From Amorphochlora amoebiformis (lineage: Eukaryota > Cercozoa > Chlorarachniophyceae), in NCBI GenBank assembly GCA_054601695.1, contig BAAHQB010000142.1:124001-188000 (forward strand): a DNA stretch of 64,000 nt. Reading direction: 5' to 3'. Of this stretch, positions 57,302-64,000 are shown in pieces. The notes beneath the pieces were generated by a model that was given only the letters and a program-made list of their open reading frames with translations, ran no database searches and was not told where the DNA came from. A program made the position numbers and the translations under genes. Position 1 is the first letter of the stretch; each line of letters begins with the position of its first letter.

Positions 57302-57751
57302 ATGGCGAAGAAGAGGCGCGTGCCGTCGGGCAAGACTCGGCCCCGTCGTAAGAAGAATATACGTTCTGAGGTTCTAGCAGAACCAGATGAGGTACAATCT
57401 ACTGGATTCGAAAAGGGGGGGGTTTTGCACGAGAGGAATACGTTCTTGGGAAGCTCGGAGCGCTATCTGAACATACTTTTCGAACTCGGATACATGTTTA
57501 TGAAAGTTTTATGGTATAATTCATCGATTTTGAGGTAATCATAAGTGTGGGAGTCATAAGAAAGCGACTGCAGCAAAATTCGTGAAATAAAACTATGTAT
57601 AATCTTACGGATATGACAAGGTACACCAGAATACCTTGCACAGAATTACATTATGATGTAAACTGAAAAAACTCCCTTTCCCCCCCTTTTTTCGTCGTAT
57701 TTCTGTTAGAGTGCAAGAACAAGCATGGATGGAGATGATGTATTCTCTCAG
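57302..57751 (+). CDS. Start of a basic, probably nuclear protein (first two exons)
   Basis: Exon 1, 57302-57391, encodes [19 protein letters not shown] followed by an acidic turn (EVLAEPDE) and the donor GAG|GTACAA. Exon 2, 57710-57751, has the acceptor TTTCTGTTAG, reads [14 protein letters not shown] in phase, and ends CAG|GTATCC. The N-terminal Lys/Arg clusters look like a nuclear localisation signal. Reading through the first donor would give 78 codons to a stop, but splicing is the better reading. Continuation is uncertain: 57863-57880 (TSLWRN) and 58880-58941 are candidates. Family not recognised. Confidence 0.5.
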
Positions 57752-57899
57752 GTATCCAATCGCAATATCAATATGAGCGTGAGTATATGTCCACGTGATC
57801 AAATTACATACGCTACAAAAGACTCCCTGAGTTTCCCAGGGCCTATGGATATTAACACCTAGACATCTTTGTGGAGAAATGTTGCAAATATATATGTAC

Positions 57900-57995
<96 letters not shown>

Positions 57996-58133
57996 GAAGG
58001 TATACACTTGTTGATTTTCAAATGCATCGAATATATAATATATATACATATATATGTATATATATATATATGTATGTATATATATATATATATACATATA
58101 CGTATCTTTGTGTGTATATATAAATAATATACT

Positions 58134-58180
<47 letters not shown>

Positions 58181-58254
58181 ATATATATATACACACATAT
58201 ATATACATATACACATATTATATGTATATGTATGTGTATTCATATAAATATACA

Positions 58255-58416
<162 letters not shown>

Positions 58417-58493
58417 TGTATATGTATATAAAAGTACACACACACATATACATATATATATATATATTATATAATATAAATATGATATATATG

Positions 58494-58531
<38 letters not shown>

Positions 58532-58607
58532 GTATATATGTATATATATACATATACATGTGTATATATGTATATATTATATATATACATATATATTATA
58601 TATTAAT

Positions 58608-58641
<34 letters not shown>

Positions 58642-58670
58642 GTATGTATTCACACATATGTAAAATTCAG

Positions 58671-58697
58671 CCTTGGGGGGAGTTTGTATTAACTTAG
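58671..58697 (+). repeat. Diverged echo of the 58880 exon start
   Basis: After an AG acceptor, CCTTGGGGGGAGTTTGTATT matches the exon's CCCTGGGGGGTGATTTCGTT (about 19 of 27 positions overall). Its reading frame has a stop. Confidence 0.6.
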
Positions 58698-58808
58698 GGT
58701 ATCCTTTATAACACACACAGAATACATACACATAATACATATAAATACATACACATACATACATATACACATACATACATATAATTACATACATATACAT
58801 ATATATAA

Positions 58809-58852
<44 letters not shown>

Positions 58853-58879
58853 TTACATACATTGGTTCATAAACCATAG

Positions 58880-58941
58880 GCCCTGGGGGGTGATTTCGTT
58901 GACTCAGCAGACCTGTTAAGCATAAACTCACTCTTGCTTAC
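58880..58941 (+). CDS. Candidate exon, ALGGDFVDSADLL
   Basis: Acceptor AAACCATAG at 58879, frame ALGGDFVDSADLLSINSLLL, possible donor CTTAC|GTCGTT at 58942. Not recognised. The diverged copy at 58671 supports it as a real exon, since echoes elsewhere copy exons. It may belong to the gene starting at 57302 or to the one continuing from 59495. Confidence 0.35.
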
Positions 58942-59182
58942 GTCGTTACAAAAAAACGTCTTTTATTGGATAATTCTTGGTAATTCATATCATTCCGAGA
59001 TGTCAATGTTTTTTTAAGCTGATTTTGGGATATCATCATTGCATATACGCTTTTGTATATTTTATATGGGTAGAATTGCGGGCATTGGTTTACAGCTGTT
59101 TGTTTATATTATATAATGTGTGTGTTTAAATTTATATGTATATATATATATATATATATAACACATATATAAATATATATAT

Positions 59183-59215
<33 letters not shown>

Positions 59216-59239
59216 TATATAATGTATGTACACACATGT

Positions 59240-59305
<66 letters not shown>

Positions 59306-59494
59306 ATGTACAATGAAGTCCATATACTCAGAAATACTGATAAGAATAAGAATGATAATGATAGGTGCAGTAATTATAATACTATTGTATATTCCCGAAA
59401 AAAAAGTGGGGGAGGGAGACACTGACATGATGTCCTGACGATCTTTCAATTTTTTCAACTTTTTTTTTATTTTTGCGGGGCACGTGGTACGTAG

Positions 59495-59658
59495 GGATTA
59501 CGGTATCAGTCTCGCTGTCGTGGATTACGTATATCATGGTGAAGATGTGTATATATGTATGTGTATACATGTATATAATTCGTACATGAACGATACATAT
59601 ACGCAAATATATATATGTATATATATATATTATATGTAATATATATATATATGTAATA

Positions 59659-59695
<37 letters not shown>

Positions 59696-59727
59696 GTATG
59701 TATATAAACATAAATATTTATATATTC

Positions 59728-59770
<43 letters not shown>

Positions 59771-59856
59771 CATATTCATATGTATATATATATATATGTA
59801 GTTATAAAAATATAATTATATATATATATATAATATATAATTAATTTATATTTATA

Positions 59857-59907
<51 letters not shown>

Positions 59908-60063
59908 TACAAAAATATATGCATACATAATATGTATATATATATTATATGTATATGCACACATATATACACACATATATATATATATATATACATTATA
60001 TATATATATATATATTTGTATATAAATATTTATACATATTTTTACATACACATATAATATATA

Positions 60064-60102
<39 letters not shown>

Positions 60103-60200
60103 GTATACATAATATATAATATACATCCCCATACATACCGTTTATTTGCATTTGTGTGTATTATATAAAGATATAATATATATAAATCTATATATAAATC

Positions 60201-60232
<32 letters not shown>

Positions 60233-60370
60233 GAACAAAAATATGTATAATACACATACACACGTCTAATCTGTATATATACCCCTATGTGTGCGTATGT
60301 ATGTATACATGAACATATATATATATACATATAATATATATATTTATATAAATATATATATATTTATATA

Positions 60371-60421
<51 letters not shown>

Positions 60422-61542
60422 TATACAACCACACACACACACACACATATATATATACATGTATATATATATATATATATATAAAAATTCAATATACATA
60501 CATGTTCATCTTGATAAACATACAGCTCGTATCTACCGGAATGCTAAAAGGCTTTGCCACAGTAGAGATGTTCAATGTAACCCTAACCCTAACCCTAACC
60601 TTAACCTCTAAACTCTAACCCTAATCCTAACCGCCTAACCAAATTTAACCCTGACAGCGTAATCCTGTCTCTACCTTTAACGCTAGCCTAATCCTAACCC
60701 TGGCCTTAGCCTAGCCCTAGCCCTATCCCTAGCCTAATCCTAGCCCTAGCCTAACCCTAGCCCTAGCCTAATCCTAGCCCTAGCCTAACCCTAGCCCTAG
60801 CCAAACCCTAGCCCTAGCCTAACCCTAGCCCTAGCCTAACCCTAGCCCTAGCCCAACCTAGCCTAACCCTAGCCCTAGACCCTAACTCAAGATCTAACCT
60901 AAACGAAGCCTTAATCTAGTTCCTAGTTTTAACCATGGGTAAACTTGACCTAAGCTAAAACAACAATCAACCCTAATACAGCCAACCCTGGACTAACTCT
61001 ACCCTAACCCTAATCTAACCCTAGCCCTAGCGCTTCTAACAGTCTTAGTTCTAGCGCTAGCCCTAACCCTAAGCCCCCTAGCCCTGACGCTGACCTAACC
61101 CTAACGCTAATTCTAACCCTATCCAACCCAAGCCAATCATAGGATTAACACTAACCCTAACCCTAACCCTAACCCTAACCCTAACCGTAACCCTAACCTT
61201 AACCCTAACGTAACCCTAACCGTAACCCTAACCGTAACCCTAGCTTAATCCTCACCCTTACCTAACCCAACCCTAACCCTAGCTTTCAATCTTGTATTCG
61301 GATGTTATCGCGTTCTATCCAATCCCTAATTAACCCTAACCCCAAACCTAACCCTACGCTAGCCCTAAGCCTAACCGTAACCCTAACCCTTACCCTAACC
61401 GTAACCCTAACACTAACCCTAACCCTAACCCTAACCTAACCCTAAGCATAAACCTTTAGTCCGATGCTATTGCGTTTTATCATCCAAGTCACAAGTCATA
61501 TGTTGCATGCGTGGAGAAAGGTATATTAATACATTTTTTTAG

Positions 61543-61587
<45 letters not shown>

Positions 61588-61604
61588 AATATGAATAAAT
61601 AAAT

Positions 61605-61701
<97 letters not shown>

Positions 61702-62041
61702 TTATACATATATATGTCCGTAAATATGTAAATAAATATATCATATCTCTTACTACCAGACCCCTTAAAAGACCCAAAGCTAGTCGAACGGTCTGAAGGG
61801 TTAGGGTTAGGTTAGATTAGGGTTAGGGTTGGGTTAGGGTTAGGGTTAGGGTTAGGGTTAGGGTTAGGGTTAGGGTTAGGGTTAGGGTTAGGGTTAGGGT
61901 TAGGGTTAGGATGAGTAAAAGTATGCATAAAACATGTATATATATATGTATATGTATCTATATATATATATATATAATATATGTCCAATACATATATAAT
62001 ATATGTATATACATATATCTATATATACATACATAATATAC

Positions 62042-62099
<58 letters not shown>

Positions 62100-62187
62100 G
62101 AGACGAGCTCGGTATAAAGTGAAGGAGGCGTTGGATGTCTTCCAGGTTAAAATATATATGTAAATACATATATATGTACATATATAT

Positions 62188-62233
<46 letters not shown>

Positions 62234-62287
62234 ATATATATATATATATATGTATATATTTAAATGTGCGTGTGTGTGTATGTTTAG

Positions 62288-62338
<51 letters not shown>

Positions 62339-62442
62339 ATATGATATATCATATATGTTAACACATATATTAGATACATGCATGTATGTCTGTATAATAT
62401 TCACAAATACATAAACATACACACACAACATATATATATCTA

Positions 62443-62487
<45 letters not shown>

Positions 62488-62654
62488 GCACAACATTCTT
62501 ATATATTTATCTCTATAAATGAATATATTAGGATCCATCAACTGATTCTGACCTCATAGCTCTTGCCGAACCAGGGTTTCTGCTATATATATTATAATAT
62601 ATAAATATAATATATATATATATGTATATATATATGTATATATATAATATATAT

Positions 62655-62701
<47 letters not shown>

Positions 62702-62784
62702 CATATATGTAATATTCTGACTTAGTAGCCCTTAGGGTTTCTATGTTTTTTTTCTCTTGTCTCTCAATCACATACAAGTTTATG

Positions 62785-62825
<41 letters not shown>

Positions 62826-62982
62826 TTATACACACATATATATATATATATTTGTATTATAATAGATATGTAGATAGTACAGGCATATCTATGTATGTTA
62901 AGATACTTATGCAGATGTATATATATATATATACATATATATAAATGTATATACATGCATATCTAAGTAAATATATATATAA

Positions 62983-63022
<40 letters not shown>

Positions 63023-63056
63023 TGCATACGTAGGTATCTATAGTTTTATGTAATAT

Positions 63057-63126
<70 letters not shown>

Positions 63127-63152
63127 AATGTATATAGTATATATATGTATAT

Positions 63153-63249
<97 letters not shown>

Positions 63250-63300
63250 CTTTCATAGGGATATAATAACGATTCTAGAGCGCAATAAGGACTGGATACG
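59495..63300 (+). CDS. Protein with SH3b-like segment, 3' end outside window
   Basis: Plus-strand exons 59495-59538 (tentative), 60526-60576, 61460-61520, 61760-61790, 62100-62145, 62532-62575, 63259-63300, with agreeing phases, continuing past the window. Segments: [71 protein letters not shown]. The last three exons read [28 protein letters not shown] and [11 protein letters not shown]. This resembles the SH3b pattern (pST.S..ia...pGd.i.vle...W). Function unknown. The exons from 61460 onward are well supported by phase; the first two less so. It may be the continuation of the gene at 57302. Confidence 0.55.
60577..61459 (+). repeat. CCCTAA array filling an 883-nt intron
   Basis: Begins at the donor AAT|GTAACCCTAACCC and continues as CCCTAA and CCTAGCCCTAG variants nearly to the acceptor AAACCTTTAG. 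It contains a diverged copy of the next exon's start at 61299-61325. Confidence 0.88.
61299..61325 (+). repeat. Echo of the 61460-61520 exon inside the CCCTAA array
   Basis: CGGATGTTATCGCGTTCTAT, then CCAATCC, matches the exon's CCGATGCTATTGCGTTTTAT, then CATCCAAGTC. This echo sits in telomere-like repeat, not in (TA)n. Confidence 0.75.
61797..61912. repeat. TTAGGG array
   Basis: Follows the exon 61760-61790 within a few bases; G-rich strand in the transcript. Confidence 0.88.
62714..62742 (+). repeat. Diverged echo of the 62532-62575 exon end
   Basis: ATTCTGACTTAGTAGCCCTT, then AGGGTTTCT, resembles the exon's ATTCTGACCTCATAGCTCTT and its donor region. A stop codon breaks the frame. Confidence 0.65.
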
Positions 63301-63365
63301 GTAAATAAATAAATATATATATGTTTATATATATATATATATATACATGTAAATATGTATATATG

Positions 63366-63412
<47 letters not shown>

Positions 63413-63489
63413 TGCATACATGTTATGTATATGCCTATTGTGTACATATCGTATCTAAATATGTACGCACACATATATATGTGTGTATA

Positions 63490-63520
<31 letters not shown>

Positions 63521-63534
63521 ATATACATATGCTA

Positions 63535-63708
63535 CAGCTTATACATACATATACATATACATATACTTATGCATACACATATACATACACATATACATGT
63601 ACATATACATATACATAGACATATAGACAACACAACCACATATACATACATTAATATAAACATACACATCCACATACACATCCCATGTACATACACACAT
63701 ACACATAC

Positions 63709-63777
<69 letters not shown>

Positions 63778-64000
63778 CATACACTTACACATACACGCTT
63801 ACACCTACACGTACACATAAACATACACATACACATAAACATACACATACACATATACATACACATACACATACGCATACACATACACATGCACATATAC
63901 ACAGATATACATACATACACATAAACATACACATACACATACACATACACATACATAAAAATCCACGTACACATTCACATAAATATACACATACATACAC
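63535..64000. repeat. ACATATAC/ACACATAC simple repeat at window end
   Basis: (CATACA)n with short variants on both sides of a (TA)n run at 63716-63771. No gene seen. Confidence 0.85.

Noticed and set aside
59382-59535. Minus-strand Lys-rich frame ([21 protein letters not shown])
   Set aside because: The opposite strand has a better acceptor with a long pyrimidine tract and an ATG|GTGAAG donor (59495-59538) in the direction of the local gene.

Overview
The window is nuclear DNA from an intron-rich eukaryote, most likely a unicellular one. The species cannot be named from the sequence. The evidence is GT-AG introns with AG|GTATAT type junctions, microexons of 20-90 nt, eukaryote-type proteins (DnaJ with an X-domain, RhoGEF, myristoylated EF-hand protein, tandem BRCT) and TTAGGG-type telomere-like repeats. 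Most of the 64 kb is repeat: (TA)n microsatellites almost everywhere, interstitial TTAGGG/CCCTAA arrays, TCTC and ACAT tracts. Nearly all long open frames are artefacts of these repeats. The real coding sequence lies in short unique islands. I joined these by checking splice sites and codon phase at every junction; the joins are manual and untested against RNA. Layout: (1) 278-4205, plus strand, 3' part of an acidic/coiled-coil protein with two C-terminal BRCT domains. (2) 4206-5764, convergent spacer rich in CTAG and GTAC. (3) 5765-22855, minus strand, a J-domain plus X-domain co-chaperone in about 30 tiny exons; several introns are made wholly or largely of telomere-like repeat. An EF-Tu-like fragment on the plus strand lies inside it. 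(4) 23329-30979, minus strand, a glycine-rich protein of unknown function. (5) 30980-31105, short divergent promoter interval. (6) 31106-38126, plus strand, a complete N-myristoylated four-EF-hand protein made of two duplicated halves that share intron positions. (7) 38127-38877, second CTAG-rich convergent spacer. (8) 38878-57009, minus strand, a RhoGEF (DH domain) protein in about 28 exons. (9) 57010-57301, second divergent promoter interval. (10) 57302-64000, plus-strand exons of a basic nuclear-type protein start and of a protein with an SH3b-like end that runs off the window. Three patterns stand out. Introns are built from telomere-like repeat, with splice sites formed by the repeat itself. 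Exon echoes, truncated copies of real exons, are scattered in neighbouring TA-rich introns of the main intron-rich genes. A short conserved element of about 45 bp recurs inside the telomere-like arrays, always in the same orientation relative to the G-rich strand. Taken together the genes cover signalling (RhoGEF, calcium), protein folding and DNA damage response; nothing suggests an operon or a joint pathway.
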